From the IMG/VR virus record IMGVR_UViG_3300004770_000100, positions 1-25,879 of that record: DNA of 25,879 nt. One strand, written 5' to 3'. The translations under genes and the position numbers were made by a program. Numbering within the stretch: position 1 is the first letter of the stretch; every line of letters starts with the position of its first letter. Under the pieces are notes generated by a model. It was not told where the DNA came from. It searched no databases and saw only the letters and a program-made list of their open reading frames with translations. The DNA is from a virus. This document shows positions 17,022 to 23,942 of the stretch, piece by piece.

Positions 17022-17413
17022 TATCTGGTCCTTTGTAATATTAAGCTAAAAGACGTAGGTTGTGTCTGGTTACCCACCAAAACAGATAAAGAAACGTTAA
17101 ATTGGTTACTAGCAGGCGAAGCTGTTACAGTAATTGTAGTAATCGTAACTCTTGGTTCATAATTAGTTATTGTTCTAACAATTTCATTTTGAATCATTGT
17201 TGCGGTTAATGATGAGATTGGCTCAAATAATAATTGATTTAGTGTGCTTCCAACATCCGGCTGAAATAATCTGTCGTATATATTAGTATTCAAAAGATTA
17301 CGAATTGAACGTATTACCGCTTGTTCGTCATATTTCATAGCCACATCACCCGTTGCCGGTATGGGCAAAAAGGTCATATCTAGGTCTGAGTAAATGTGAT
17401 TGTTGATTGCCAT
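17021..17413 (-). CDS. gp25: Baseplate wedge protein gp25
   Basis: A 130-aa protein, almost the same length as T4 gp25 (132 aa). Family features are the N-terminal 'YSDLDMTF', 'IRSIRNLLNTNIYDRLFQPD' followed by 'VGSTLNQLLFE' (residues 34-63), and 'TNYEPRVTI' (83-91) with the conserved Glu-Pro-Arg. gp25-like proteins form part of the inner wedge core with gp6 and gp53 and contact the first sheath ring, acting in sheath assembly initiation. The stop overlaps the gp6 start in a TAATG, matching their joint role in the core. A CATAAATA 4 bases before the start overlaps the stop codon of the upstream gene and is unlikely to be a promoter for this coupled gene. Confidence 0.95.
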   Translation of the reverse strand: MAINNHIYSDLDMTFLPIPATGDVAMKYDEQAVIRSIRNLLNTNIYDRLFQPDVGSTLNQLLFEPISSLTATMIQNEIVRTITNYEPRVTITTITVTASPASNQFNVSLSVLVGNQTQPTSFSLILQRTR

Positions 17414-17420
17414 TCTTTAT

Positions 17421-18230
17421 TTATGAGTTTATTCTGGAGATAAGTTTAGGTGTTCCAACTAAATTATTGCACAAATATGTTTCGGTATCACCCATATTGG
17501 AAAATTGTTGCGTTGAGTTGTAATTACTAACTAAAGTTTCAAGTTTTTGAAAAAAAGTAACATCATTAGATTGTCTAGTAGTCATCAAACTATCCGTACC
17601 AGTTAAATCCGTAGTAATTTGAGTAACTTGTGCATTTGAAAGGTTATTGGCAGACATACCATTAGTTAAAATAACTAAATCATTTGTAAGAGCTGTAACA
17701 TAAGAGTTTAACTGTGGTCCAATTAATATACTAGTCATACAACCCAAAATTGGAGAATTGTTGGTTATACCGTCCGTCTGGTTTGTAATCATTATTGCTT
17801 GTTTTCCATAAGCTACGGCTGTTTGGTAATATGGATTTGTCTGTGTATCGGTTTGGCCGGTCATGGAAGTTACACCAGAAATCTTATTAGTGTGAATTAT
17901 AAAACTTCCGCTATCGTTGATTAAGTTATTTGCAGCTGTAATAATTCCAAAAACATTTGCAGAGCCACTATAACTATTGGAATTAGCTAAAACAAACATT
18001 TGGCCAGCCAGAGTGATAATTGTATTCACATAACCAACAACAGGATTCTGAAAATAACCCCCTACAGAATTACTGGCAATATCTTGAGCCTGCCAAGATT
18101 GAATAATGGCTGGAAATTGTACTAGGTTGTTCTGCGTATTTGCATCAAAGGTTTGAATATTATTATTTGGGTCACTATAATTGTAACCCAATGTTGCATA
18201 TACCCCTGTTGCATTATTAACTACTGCCAT
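17421..18230 (-). CDS. Unrecognised structural protein between spike and gp25
   Basis: A 269-aa protein I do not recognise as any T4 gene product. It is rich in Asn, Thr, Ser and Gln, has no membrane segment, signal peptide or enzyme motif, and mixes predicted helices in the middle and C-terminal thirds ('PQLNSYVTALTNDLVILTNG', 'SNDVTFFQKLETLVSNYNS'). The start follows an AAGGGAT ribosome site 9 bases after the spike gene, and it ends 7 bases before gp25. Its place between the spike and wedge-core genes makes a hub, spike-base or hub-wedge connector role plausible. It could equally be a tail-tube chaperone or a minor tail protein; the sequence alone cannot separate these. Confidence 0.65.
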   Translation of the reverse strand: MAVVNNATGVYATLGYNYSDPNNNIQTFDANTQNNLVQFPAIIQSWQAQDIASNSVGGYFQNPVVGYVNTIITLAGQMFVLANSNSYSGSANVFGIITAANNLINDSGSFIIHTNKISGVTSMTGQTDTQTNPYYQTAVAYGKQAIMITNQTDGITNNSPILGCMTSILIGPQLNSYVTALTNDLVILTNGMSANNLSNAQVTQITTDLTGTDSLMTTRQSNDVTFFQKLETLVSNYNSTQQFSNMGDTETYLCNNLVGTPKLISRINS

Positions 18231-18239
18231 TATAATCCC

Positions 18240-19037
18240 TTAAATAAACGGTATGTTGGGTGGACTTGTTGGATATCCTTTGTTCCCAATGTGTGTATGG
18301 TTACTATAAATCTTACTATTAACTGTATCTCGCATCCAAGTAGCATCCATTAAACCTGTTATTGTCGCAACTGGAATATTAGCAATTGGCGCATTAACTG
18401 ATACTAGTGAAGTAATTAATCCTAACGAATATATTCCTAATGTTCCAGCATATACACCGGTTCCAGCATTAACTCTTGTTTTAGCGGTTATAACATCACC
18501 AGAAACGACACCAGCAACTTCTAAATCAGAAGAAACATATGTATGATCGTCAGAATTAAGATAAATGTTACTAGGATTTGCATCAGGAGAATTGCTGTGT
18601 GCAGAAAGGTTCATATCATTATCGGAGATTAAGTTTAATCCTTTGACTCCAGCAACTCTGGCCACCAAACCACCACCAACAATAAGATTGTAATTTCCAT
18701 CAATCTGTTCGGTTTTATCACCCTTTACATGCATATTACAATCACCATTTATTGTGATATTACAAGATCCAGTAATTGATACATTTTTTCCACCAACAAC
18801 AATTTCATAACCATCACCATAAATTTTGTGAACTTCATCACCATTCGGTTGCAATTCAATAAAGGTACCCGATTTTCCGTGTTGTAATCGAATGCGTTCA
18901 CGGGTTGGTGTATCATCCAATTCAAAAGAATGGCCACTTTTACTTTGAGTTACATTATTATAAGGATACTGTGGCTGATAATCGGTGTTAGCTGCCGATT
19001 CTGGTTGAGTAAAACCACTATTTAAAGGATTTGCCAT
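18240..19037 (-). CDS. gp5C: Central spike beta-helix protein (gp5 C-terminal domain as a separate gene)
   Basis: A 265-aa protein matching the C-terminal part of T4 gp5. Residues 24-60 'YPYNNVTQSKSGHSFELDDT', then 'RERIRLQHGKSGTFIELQPN', parallel the T4 segment that begins the needle (YPYVHTMETESGHIQEFDDT). Residues 62-130 then give repeats of the form 'GDxxxxVxG' ('GDGYEIVVGGKNVSITGS', 'GDCNMHVKGDKTEQIDGN'), the intertwined trimeric beta-helix that pierces the outer membrane. The C-terminus has 'SNHTHIGNKGYPTSPP', with H247 and H249 in an HxH pattern that in P2 gpV and similar spikes binds a metal ion at the tip. The lysozyme and OB domains that precede this part in T4 gp5 are missing from this gene; the OB domain is encoded two genes upstream. 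The start overlaps the previous stop as TAATG. Confidence 0.9.
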   Translation of the reverse strand: MANPLNSGFTQPESAANTDYQPQYPYNNVTQSKSGHSFELDDTPTRERIRLQHGKSGTFIELQPNGDEVHKIYGDGYEIVVGGKNVSITGSCNITINGDCNMHVKGDKTEQIDGNYNLIVGGGLVARVAGVKGLNLISDNDMNLSAHSNSPDANPSNIYLNSDDHTYVSSDLEVAGVVSGDVITAKTRVNAGTGVYAGTLGIYSLGLITSLVSVNAPIANIPVATITGLMDATWMRDTVNSKIYSNHTHIGNKGYPTSPPNIPFI

Positions 19038-19732
19038 TATGGTAATTTCTTATTAGGTAACATAGCAGGAATAGCAGTCACAACACCAGCAATTGCTACG
19101 GCTGTGCCTGCGGCCGTTACTGTTTGTTGTATAGTTTGTTGTAATGTTGTTGCCACTTCTTTAGTTGCTGCAATTACTTCACTAAGGCCACTTGGCCCGG
19201 TATTAAATGTATCTGAAAGTACATTTGCAATAGATTTATATAAATTGGCCAAACAATCTTTTAGTATTTTTAAAATTCTGGCTGGCAGAGTTAAAATATA
19301 AGCTATAATTTGTTCTAATTTTTGAATATATTTAATGACTAATTTTTCAAAATCTAAAATAGGTTGAATAACTGTTTTTTGTATATATTTTAAAGCTCTA
19401 GTAACTGCTTTCAAGTCATCAACCAACCATTGATATGTTCCAGTAACATCAGAGTAACCCAAAGCTAACATGACTGCTCGCTTGGCATCTTTGATGTTTT
19501 GATTTTGAGCAATTATAAATTGTCTGAGCTCAGTATTCTTTTGAATGTCCATGGAAAAGTCACAGACATGGGTTAAATCGGAATTAGTAAATGAAATCCA
19601 GGTATTAGCAACTAAACCACCAGATATTGATGGAAACGTAGTACCTCCATCACCCGCAAGTAAATTTACGGGAGCATTAGTTTGTTTTCCATCAGCGTCT
19701 ACTGGAGCATCATTTGGTAAATTGTCAGCCAT
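19037..19732 (-). CDS. Unrecognised helical protein lying where T4 gp5 has its lysozyme
   Basis: A 231-aa protein. Residues 1-55 are loop-like; residues about 60-175 are almost entirely helical and amphipathic ('LVDDLKAVTRALKYIQKTVI', 'LVIKYIQKLEQIIAYILTLP', 'RILKILKDCLANLYKS'). Residues about 203-224 form an Ala/Val/Thr-rich hydrophobic stretch ('TAAGTAVAIAGVVTAIPAM') before a short basic tail. The stretch is long enough for a membrane-interacting helix but not strongly hydrophobic. There is no lysozyme motif: I cannot find the E-(x8)-D-(x5)-T arrangement of T4 gp5 lysozyme. It is joined by TAATG on both sides, to the OB-domain gene and to the spike gene, so it lies exactly between two pieces of one T4 protein. 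A hub, spike or membrane-active role is a positional inference. Confidence 0.65.
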   Translation of the reverse strand: MADNLPNDAPVDADGKQTNAPVNLLAGDGGTTFPSISGGLVANTWISFTNSDLTHVCDFSMDIQKNTELRQFIIAQNQNIKDAKRAVMLALGYSDVTGTYQWLVDDLKAVTRALKYIQKTVIQPILDFEKLVIKYIQKLEQIIAYILTLPARILKILKDCLANLYKSIANVLSDTFNTGPSGLSEVIAATKEVATTLQQTIQQTVTAAGTAVAIAGVVTAIPAMLPNKKLP

Positions 19733-20037
19733 TATTTACTCTTTCTAAGTGATGGTAAAATTCCCATCATAATTGGATATTGTCCGGACTCACCATCCAT
19801 GAAGAATCCAACGACCCACTCACCTTCATTTGGAATTTGAAATGACTGTGAATTGTTTATTGATACCATTGGATGTGCCCATGGTAAATCTTTTGTCGGT
19901 AAGGCAGAGGTATCTTCGGTATGCCAGCCAAATATTCTAACTTGGCAACGACCAACACCCAAAGGATCAACTATAGTTTCAATTACACCTACCCACCAAA
20001 CGAAACCAGAAAGTCCAAGAAAATTATTACGATTCAT
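19732..20037 (-). CDS. gp5N: gp5 N-terminal OB-fold domain as a separate gene
   Basis: A 101-aa protein matching the OB-fold that begins T4 gp5. 'WWVGVIETIVDPLGVGRCQV' then 'RIFGWHTEDTSALPTKDLPW' (residues 14-53) parallel 'WFVGVVEDRMDPLKLGRVRV' with '...IPTEKLPW' of T4 gp5. 'GEWVVGFFMDGESGQYPIMM' (72-91) is the second conserved part of the fold. In T4 and in VgrG-type spikes this domain trimerises and seats the spike under the hub trimer. Here the gene stops right after the fold; the rest of gp5 is absent or encoded in the following two genes. TAATG overlaps link it to the hub gene before and the 231-aa gene after. It is complete, with no sign of frameshift or decay around its stop codon. Confidence 0.88.
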   Translation of the reverse strand: MNRNNFLGLSGFVWWVGVIETIVDPLGVGRCQVRIFGWHTEDTSALPTKDLPWAHPMVSINNSQSFQIPNEGEWVVGFFMDGESGQYPIMMGILPSLRKSK

Positions 20038-21479
20038 TATATTTGTGCACCATTAACATATTGCGATTGTGATGAACTATTATATGCAGGATAAGAAGTT
20101 ATTGCACTATCTTTTGCTAGTTCTAATACAGTTATATATGTGCTATTTTTTACGACATGACGCACTGCGGTTATTAGATAATTACCTGAGTATGTTGGAT
20201 CTAAAGGCCTAGTGGCATCATATCCACCTTGATGGAAGGTGGTAGGATTTACTGCAAAAGAATTAAAAGTAACAGTTCTTCCAGCAACCAACAATGGATC
20301 ACCAGAAACCGTAATTTTTATTCTTGTATAATTTGCTAAAGCTAGTTGTGCTACCCGATTCGGCATATATTCTTCAACCATAATATCATTTGTAACCGAA
20401 TCTGGTTTTTGTGCAATGTAACCATTTTTCTTTTGGCTTGCATTTGTTGGTGACAATCTAAGTGAACCTATTTCTAAACCAGGAGTTGTTGTTGGTATTG
20501 GGTCGTACATAGATTGACCAAACCGGTTTTGATAATTATTTGTTACTGGTGATTTATTTAAATTTTTAGATGTGCCAAAGTAAGTATTATAATTAAAAAT
20601 TCCAACATTGGAAGTTCTTGTTAGTGGATCAATCGTAATAACTTTATTTGCAAAAGTTCCATTCGAAATTGCCGATAGTGTGTCGAATAGATTTAATATT
20701 TCAAAATCCATTGCATTTTGTACTTGTTGTTGAAGATTTACACCTTGTGTATTTGGATTAGTATTTTCAAGATTTAATGGATCATAACGATATGTTTGAT
20801 ATATTGGATTTGCATATAATGTTTGCAAGGAGTTAAAATTATATCCTTGGCCATTTTCAAAGAACAACATATCTGCACCAGTATTTTTTGCTGAAAGAGC
20901 ATAGGTGGCTAACCAATTAATAGTTTCAAACAACTTTTTATTGGGTAATATAAAATCATAAACACCCAAAGTAGGTTCGACATATACCTTTTTGGTTTTA
21001 TTATTACCAACTTTTACATAATTGTTTAATATATTTGTAACAATGTCCGATATCATCATACCTTTCATGGATTTTGATATTCTATATTGTTCAGATAATA
21101 AAAATTCTTCAGAACAAAAATTTAGTACATAATTTTCATAAGCATTACTTGAACTAGCAACTCGTTTTGAAATTTTGTATATTCTATAATTTCTGGAAAT
21201 GTATTGGTTGTCTGCTGATGTTTTTTGTAATTGCACCTGAATAAATTCGGTACCATTTAATAAAAAACTAGAAATCAAACCCATAGCGTCAGATAAGACC
21301 AATTCACCTGATATGGTTGAACTGTAAATATCTTCAAATAAATTTAATTCAACCATCATAGGCATTAAATTTACATTACCACCACCTGTCATAGATGTTA
21401 CTAAAGTTAATGTTTTTAAATTATAATCGGTTGAATAGTTAATATTCTGAGTGCCGGTATTTAAACCGTTTGTTGCCAT
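20037..21479 (-). CDS. gp27-like: Baseplate hub protein (gp27-like)
   Basis: A 480-aa protein placed directly before the gp5 OB domain. The N-terminal half carries 'MMVELNLFEDIYSSTISGEL' and 'LNGTEFIQVQLQK' (residues about 40-86), 'LNFCSEEFLLSEQYRISKSM' (119-138), and 'FILPNKKLFETINWLATYAL' (176-195), all conserved in hub proteins of marine T4-like phages. The C-terminal part ends with 'YSGNYLITAVRHVVKNSTYI', a beta-strand pair typical of gp27/gpD-type hubs. gp27 trimers form the cup between tail tube and gp5 spike; the next-door OB gene would sit on it. T4 gp27 is shorter (391 aa). The alternative is a gp29/gp27-type hub family member specific to marine phages; a hub role is supported either way. 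Confidence 0.8.
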   Translation of the reverse strand: MATNGLNTGTQNINYSTDYNLKTLTLVTSMTGGGNVNLMPMMVELNLFEDIYSSTISGELVLSDAMGLISSFLLNGTEFIQVQLQKTSADNQYISRNYRIYKISKRVASSSNAYENYVLNFCSEEFLLSEQYRISKSMKGMMISDIVTNILNNYVKVGNNKTKKVYVEPTLGVYDFILPNKKLFETINWLATYALSAKNTGADMLFFENGQGYNFNSLQTLYANPIYQTYRYDPLNLENTNPNTQGVNLQQQVQNAMDFEILNLFDTLSAISNGTFANKVITIDPLTRTSNVGIFNYNTYFGTSKNLNKSPVTNNYQNRFGQSMYDPIPTTTPGLEIGSLRLSPTNASQKKNGYIAQKPDSVTNDIMVEEYMPNRVAQLALANYTRIKITVSGDPLLVAGRTVTFNSFAVNPTTFHQGGYDATRPLDPTYSGNYLITAVRHVVKNSTYITVLELAKDSAITSYPAYNSSSQSQYVNGAQI

Positions 21480-21480
21480 A

Positions 21481-22113
21481 TTAAGCGCTCACTAATGTTT
21501 GATATTGTGTTTCTACTTGAGTTGCAAATGATGAATTGATCAAATTAATATTTCTTTTTGCTTCATTTGTGTTATTCTCATAATCATAGATGGAAACTAC
21601 ATTGGTTGATATTGTGTATGTAATTGAACTTCCATTAGGAAACTGTGATGTATTTGTTGAAGATACAATCGAATTATATGTGGTTTGATCCACATCGATT
21701 ACTTTAATAGCTGTTGTTTGTGTTGCACTATCAACAGTCGTTATAATTTTTTCGTAATGATGAATTGTTGATTGTGTATATGATAGTACATTTTGAACTC
21801 CGTTAGCCACTGCGGTATACTTATCATTGAGATATAATACAAATTGTTGTGAGGATAACGGCCAATCGGATTGTGGATCCATTATATTTGGATTTCCATA
21901 CATCGTAATCCAATACCGAAATGAACTACCATAATACTTATGAGCAACAATCTCTGGTGTATCACCGTCACGAATTTCATACTGATACATCAATAATGGA
22001 TTCGTAGCAAGTTGAGGTATTAATCCTGTACGAATTAATATATTCCTGAGAACAATAGAGTTTCCTTTTCCATCATTTGTTGTAAGATAAGGTAAAGAGC
22101 TAAAATATTCCAT
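21481..22113 (-). CDS. gp53: Baseplate wedge protein gp53
   Basis: A 210-aa protein (T4 gp53 is 196 aa). Residues 42-95 contain 'MYQYEIRDGDTPEIVAHKYY', then 'GSSFRYWITMYGNPNIMDP', then 'DWPLSSQQF', which follow the T4 pattern of '...RPEELANAIYGNPQLYWVLL' and '...YGWITSQE'. This part resembles a LysM-like fold. gp53 wraps the inner wedge core and joins neighbouring wedges with gp6 and gp25. The second half (about 105-210) is more variable, with a Thr/Ser-rich stretch and a final helix. It sits between the tube cap gene (3-base gap) and the hub gene (1-base gap), so the wedge and hub parts are made from one message. Confidence 0.88.
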   Translation of the reverse strand: MEYFSSLPYLTTNDGKGNSIVLRNILIRTGLIPQLATNPLLMYQYEIRDGDTPEIVAHKYYGSSFRYWITMYGNPNIMDPQSDWPLSSQQFVLYLNDKYTAVANGVQNVLSYTQSTIHHYEKIITTVDSATQTTAIKVIDVDQTTYNSIVSSTNTSQFPNGSSITYTISTNVVSIYDYENNTNEAKRNINLINSSFATQVETQYQTLVSA

Positions 22114-22116
22114 TTT

Positions 22117-23304
22117 CTATTTTCCCCATTTATCTACATTAGATACAGAATTAACTTGTTGTGTGTCTGTAAAATTGGATGATAATGAACTATTTTTAAA
22201 TTGATTTTTTGTAATCATTGTTGTTTCTTTGAACTGTAGTGTTAAACGGGTTTGAACTGGATAACCATCTTGATATGCTGCCCAACCATTTGGTGCATAA
22301 TCCACATTAACAGATTCTAATACACAATCATTTACTGAGAATGTTTTCGCTGGAGTTCCACCAGTAATACCACCATTACTGAATAACGTGTTTAATCCTG
22401 TAGTATTCAAAGCAGATTGTAGTGTATTTGATATTTGACCTAACATTCCACTATTACCCAGGAATTGAAATTGAACTGAGAATATTTGTGGTGGGGTTAA
22501 GAATTGACCAGCTTGACCTTGTTGAGCGCCAGCAATACCAGGTAAAGAATAGAAAGCAAACGAATCACAAATATTTTTAACGGTTTGTGCTTCATTTGAA
22601 GATTTTGGTGTTAACATAAACTCCAATTGAAATGTTCTGAGTGAAACCGAATTAAACAACAATTGAATTTGTGGATTTTGAACAATACCTGCACCCTGAG
22701 CAGCTAATTTTCCTAATGATTCTGCATTTCCACCACCAACTAATCCCGCTAAAGTTCCACCTATACCAGATAATGTAGATGTAGCATATCCTGCACCAGT
22801 ATTTTTTAATTGACCGGATTTCATGTCTGACCATGCGTGTGCTAACATACCAGGAATACCTAATTCTTTGGTAAGACTAACTTCTTCATAATGTGTTTCA
22901 TAATTTATTGCTTGTGTGTCTGGCATATACAATGAAATGGTTGCATATGGTGTTTGTTGTTTTTGTGGTTCGTATGCAGCCGCTTCTAAAATAAGTGATG
23001 ATTCTGGACCAAGTGATTTGACAACAGCTGCTATTCCCGATACTCCAGCTGATACTTCATTGGTAGAAGATGAAACTGCGGTCGTAAAAGCTTGGCCTGC
23101 TTGTTTGACAGCCAATCCAAGTTTAGTTGTATAATCGTAGGCTTGAATAATGACAGCATGACCCAACGCTGGGTTTGAACCCAAATCTGATGGAAAAATG
23201 AGGTTATTGATTGGACTAGTTCCACCTAACAAAGCAGCTAATGGACTCGCTATTGAGTTTAGACTTACTCCGCCAATATTTGTGGGTATGACTGTGAATC
23301 CCAT
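22117..23304 (-). CDS. gp48-like: Baseplate tail-tube cap protein (gp48-like)
   Basis: A 395-aa protein and the first gene of the leftward operon. Residues 118-146 'TPYATISLYMPDTQAINYET' are a conserved piece of marine T4-like gp48. The core 'FNSVSLRTFQLEFMLTPKSS' with 'EAQTVKNICDSF' (217-249), then 'VNDCVLESVNVDYAPNGW' and 'DGYPVQTRLTLQFKETTM' (324-363), is the tube-type fold shared by gp48 and gp54, with a C-terminal strand ending in '(K/R)E'. In T4, gp48 (364 aa) binds the hub and begins the tail tube with gp54. Residues 60-110 and 165-205 are Ala/Gly-rich linkers. The start codon lies 28 nt from a perfect late promoter, with GAGAG as the ribosome site. gp54 is the main alternative. Confidence 0.8.
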   Translation of the reverse strand: MGFTVIPTNIGGVSLNSIASPLAALLGGTSPINNLIFPSDLGSNPALGHAVIIQAYDYTTKLGLAVKQAGQAFTTAVSSSTNEVSAGVSGIAAVVKSLGPESSLILEAAAYEPQKQQTPYATISLYMPDTQAINYETHYEEVSLTKELGIPGMLAHAWSDMKSGQLKNTGAGYATSTLSGIGGTLAGLVGGGNAESLGKLAAQGAGIVQNPQIQLLFNSVSLRTFQLEFMLTPKSSNEAQTVKNICDSFAFYSLPGIAGAQQGQAGQFLTPPQIFSVQFQFLGNSGMLGQISNTLQSALNTTGLNTLFSNGGITGGTPAKTFSVNDCVLESVNVDYAPNGWAAYQDGYPVQTRLTLQFKETTMITKNQFKNSSLSSNFTDTQQVNSVSNVDKWGK

Positions 23305-23357
23305 GGTACTCTCTTTTATATTGAATATATACTATTTATAGACATTCATGGACAGAT
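23305..23357. promoter_or_regulatory. Divergent late control region
   Basis: A 53-base AT-rich gap between the leftward gp48-like gene and rightward gp4. It holds one perfect minus-strand late element at 23333-23340. On the plus strand no clear TATAAATA is seen; gp4 has at best a weak GGAC ribosome site (23349-23352). This is the only divergent junction in the window and so the natural start of the long leftward transcript. Confidence 0.75.
23333..23340 (-). promoter_or_regulatory. T4-type late promoter (TATAAATA)
   Basis: The minus strand carries a perfect T4 late -10 octamer, 28 nt before the ATG of the gp48-like gene. Transcription would begin about 6 bases past the motif, leaving a leader of about 22-23 nt with the ribosome site AAAGAGAG. 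In T4 such promoters need gp55 and the gp45 sliding clamp. It probably drives much of the leftward operon. Confidence 0.8.
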
Positions 23358-23795
23358 ATGGCATATTCAGGACGATTTTTACCCACCAACCCACACAAAT
23401 ATGTAGGAGACCACAAAAACATCATTTATAGAAGTTCTTGGGAATGTCGTTTTATGCACAAATTTGATATATCAGATTGGGTTATTAGTTGGGCCAGTGA
23501 AGAATTGGTAATTCCATACATTTCACCGGTTGATGGTAAATGGCATAGATATTTTGTTGATTTTGTTATAAAGGTTAAAGATAAAGATGGAAAATTGAAA
23601 ACTTGGATGATAGAAGTTAAACCAAAAAAACAAACAAAAGCACCAGAAGTTAAGAAACGAATCACTAAACAATATATCACGGAAGTTACAACTTGGGGTG
23701 TAAATCAAGCAAAATGGAAAGCGGCTACTGAATATTGTTTAGATCGTGGTTGGGAATTTGTTATATTTACAGAAGATCATTTACCTACAATTTAA
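23358..23795 (+). CDS. gp4: Head completion nuclease gp4
   Basis: A 145-aa protein (T4 gp4, also called gp50, is about 150 aa). The N-terminus 'MAYSGRFLPTNPHKYVGD' and 'IIYRSSWECRFMHKFD' (residues 22-37), then 'WASEELVIPYISPVDGKWHR' (45-64), closely match the T4 gp4 pattern. A PD-(D/E)xK nuclease-like core is visible: E29, D68 in 'YFVDFVIKV', and E86-V-K88 in 'WMIEVKPKKQ'. gp4 finishes the packaged head before tail joining, and its nuclease fold may trim DNA at the portal. It is transcribed away from the baseplate operon. Its stop is at 23793-23795; an antisense remnant ends at the same place. The start has no strong ribosome site. Confidence 0.93.
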   Translation: MAYSGRFLPTNPHKYVGDHKNIIYRSSWECRFMHKFDISDWVISWASEELVIPYISPVDGKWHRYFVDFVIKVKDKDGKLKTWMIEVKPKKQTKAPEVKKRITKQYITEVTTWGVNQAKWKAATEYCLDRGWEFVIFTEDHLPTI

Positions 23796-23893
23796 GAATT
23801 CCACCTTTTTAGTGCACTTTCTTTCATTTTTTGTTTAGTTTCTTCGCTATGCCTCGGAAAGAGATTTATTGGTTTTATCAAACTGATCTGGTG
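23792..23893 (-). pseudogene. NUMOD3-like homing endonuclease remnant (antisense)
   Basis: Reading the minus strand gives 33 open codons with no good start, ending at TAA (23794-23792). They contain 'PRHSEETKQKMKESALKRW', which matches the NUMOD3 DNA-binding motif (of the form 'K/RHSEETKxKxxxS') found in GIY-YIG and HNH homing endonucleases. No nuclease domain remains. A second frame at 23912-23847 encodes a 21-aa peptide (MITFTITPDQFDKTNKSLSEA) with a nearby AAGG; removing one base would join it to the NUMOD3 stretch, so the frame looks broken. This is probably the eroded tail of a homing gene. A chance or functional short peptide is the alternative. Confidence 0.5.
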
Positions 23894-23942
23894 TTATTGT
23901 GAAAGTAATCATACCTTTTATATATCTCAACTAAATACTCAC
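23796..23942. other. 147-base gap between gp4 and gp2-like genes
   Basis: This is the longest gap in the window. It contains the antisense NUMOD3-like remnant and, at its right end, a late-promoter-like ACTAAATA. I see no stable hairpin followed by a T-run on the plus strand, so no terminator for gp4 is called. Confidence 0.7.
23930..23937 (+). promoter_or_regulatory. Possible late promoter giving a leaderless transcript
   Basis: ACTAAATA differs from TATAAATA at two places. Exactly 5 bases separate it from the ATG at 23943. With T4 late spacing (octamer at about -13 to -6) the first transcribed base would be the A of the start codon. There is no Shine-Dalgarno before this ATG, which agrees with a leaderless start but does not prove it. 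Confidence 0.35.

Noticed and set aside
17418-17425. CATAAATA just before gp25, as a late promoter
   Set aside because: It overlaps the upstream stop codon and is 4 bases from the ATG; translation coupling explains the arrangement better.
19037-19732. The 231-aa protein as a holin or a lysozyme
   Set aside because: It has no lysozyme catalytic pattern. Its hydrophobic C-terminal stretch is weak and single, and its place in a virion operon argues against a stand-alone holin.
23796-23942. A gp4 terminator or a small RNA gene in the longest gap
   Set aside because: I see no GC-rich stem with a T-run; the T-rich stretch near 23821-23840 is explained by the Lys/Glu-coding antisense remnant.
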